Assembly (NCBI GenBank): GCA_015521945.1
Contig: WANG01000169.1
Coordinates: forward strand, 1 to 7,082
Reading direction: 5' to 3'
Source of the DNA: Candidatus Hydrothermarchaeota archaeon
GTDB taxonomy: Archaea > Hydrothermarchaeota > Hydrothermarchaeia > Hydrothermarchaeales > BMS3B
DNA length: 7,082 nt
Numbering within the stretch: position 1 is the first letter of the stretch; every line of letters starts with the position of its first letter. The translations under genes were made by a program, and so were the position numbers. Of this stretch, positions 6,827-7,082 are shown in pieces. The notes beneath the pieces were generated by a model. That model searched no databases. It saw nothing but the letters and a program-made list of their open reading frames with translations, and had not been told where the DNA came from.

Positions 6827-6860
6827 AAACTTTTATATCCCACCCTGTATTTATATCCCA
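6827..6860. promoter_or_regulatory. Compact divergent promoter with two TATA-like elements
   Basis: An exact 11-base direct repeat, TTTATATCCCA, occurs at 6832-6842 and 6850-6860, 18 bases apart. The left copy follows CAAAAC (6825-6830), which resembles a BRE. Its centre lies about 25 bases before the ATG at 6860, so transcription would begin at the cytochrome start codon. Read on the minus strand the right copy gives ATATAAAT, centred about 30 bases before the menG ATG at 6823, leaving a leader of a few bases. Neither gene has a Shine-Dalgarno site, which fits leaderless transcripts in both directions. The assignment of each box to the far gene is inferred from spacing. Confidence 0.7.
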
Positions 6861-7082
6861 TGAGTCCGCGCCTGCTCCTGCTCTTCGCGGCGCTTGCGGT
6901 GCTGAGCCTGAACAGCTTTTACTTTCCCTCAGGCAGCTTCAGCCTTCAGCACCGCTTCATCTCCGGTGAGAACGTTAGCTGCGCAGGCTGCCACCCCTCC
7001 CAGGCGGGCAACCTCTCCCTCTCCGTTTACCACTCTGGCCTGAGCTGCCGCACCTGCCACAACGTCACCTTCTCCTCCCCCC
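6860..7082 (+). CDS. Multiheme c-type cytochrome, N-terminal part (runs off the window)
   Basis: The frame from the ATG at 6860 stays open to the window end (74 codons). Residues 1-4 are a short polar start with one Arg, followed by a hydrophobic segment (LLLLFAALAVLSL, 5-17), a signal peptide or N-terminal membrane anchor. Two heme c attachment motifs follow: CAGCH at 41-45 and CRTCH at 63-67, with His58 between them in YHSGLSC as a possible axial ligand. The close spacing and the SVYHSG context resemble multiheme cytochromes of the NrfH or larger multiheme type, in which the heme domain faces outside the membrane. The total heme number and partner cannot be known from this fragment. Divergent placement next to menG suits a quinol-linked electron-transfer role, but that is inference. 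An apparent TATA box lies about 25 bases upstream. Confidence 0.82.
   Translation, partial: MSPRLLLLFAALAVLSLNSFYFPSGSFSLQHRFISGENVSCAGCHPSQAGNLSLSVYHSGLSCRTCHNVTFSSP

Noticed and set aside
1..7082. CRISPR arrays, insertion sequences, toxin-antitoxin or defence genes, tRNA or rRNA
   Set aside because: No repeat-spacer pattern, transposase frame or terminal repeats; coding density is near complete with recognisable housekeeping genes and the gaps are too small for an RNA gene.

Overview
The window looks like a chromosomal segment of an archaeon, most likely a euryarchaeal lineage with a membrane respiratory chain. Archaeal signs are the archaeal-type DHH/OB-fold nuclease, archaeal TruD, NMD3, archaeal-type tyrosyl-tRNA synthetase and cis-prenyltransferase, heavy use of ATA (Ile) and AGG (Arg) codons, and a TATA-box promoter with apparently leaderless starts. 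Base composition is GC-rich (about 60% or more by eye). A menaquinone methyltransferase beside a multiheme cytochrome c suggests a quinone-based anaerobic respirer such as Archaeoglobi or a relative. That placement is inference; no rRNA or lineage marker is present.

Layout. Positions 1-54 are non-coding upstream sequence with an imperfect inverted repeat. A rightward block follows: a RecJ-like DHH nuclease with zinc-ribbon, S1 and OB domains (55/70-2013), overlapped by 4 bases by truD (2010-3200), then a 50-base gap and uppS (3251-4015). It meets a leftward block head-on with no spacer: tyrS (stop at 4016), preceded on the minus strand by nmd3 (5049-6140) and ubiE/menG (6137-6823). The three leftward genes overlap and look like one operon in the order menG, nmd3, tyrS. 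A 36-base intergenic region (6824-6859) holds two TATA-like elements and separates menG from a rightward multiheme cytochrome c gene that starts at 6860 and runs off the window end.

Functionally the window is mostly housekeeping: nucleic-acid processing and tRNA pseudouridylation, carrier-lipid synthesis, tRNA charging and large-subunit ribosome maturation, with a respiratory pair at the right edge. I see no CRISPR array, mobile element, tRNA, rRNA, defence cassette or clearly new system. The items most worth a second look are the compact divergent promoter, the unusual tyrosyl-tRNA synthetase variant, the zero-gap convergent junction and the inverted repeat at the left edge. All three stop codons are used and every full-length gene is intact, so a standard genetic code fits.
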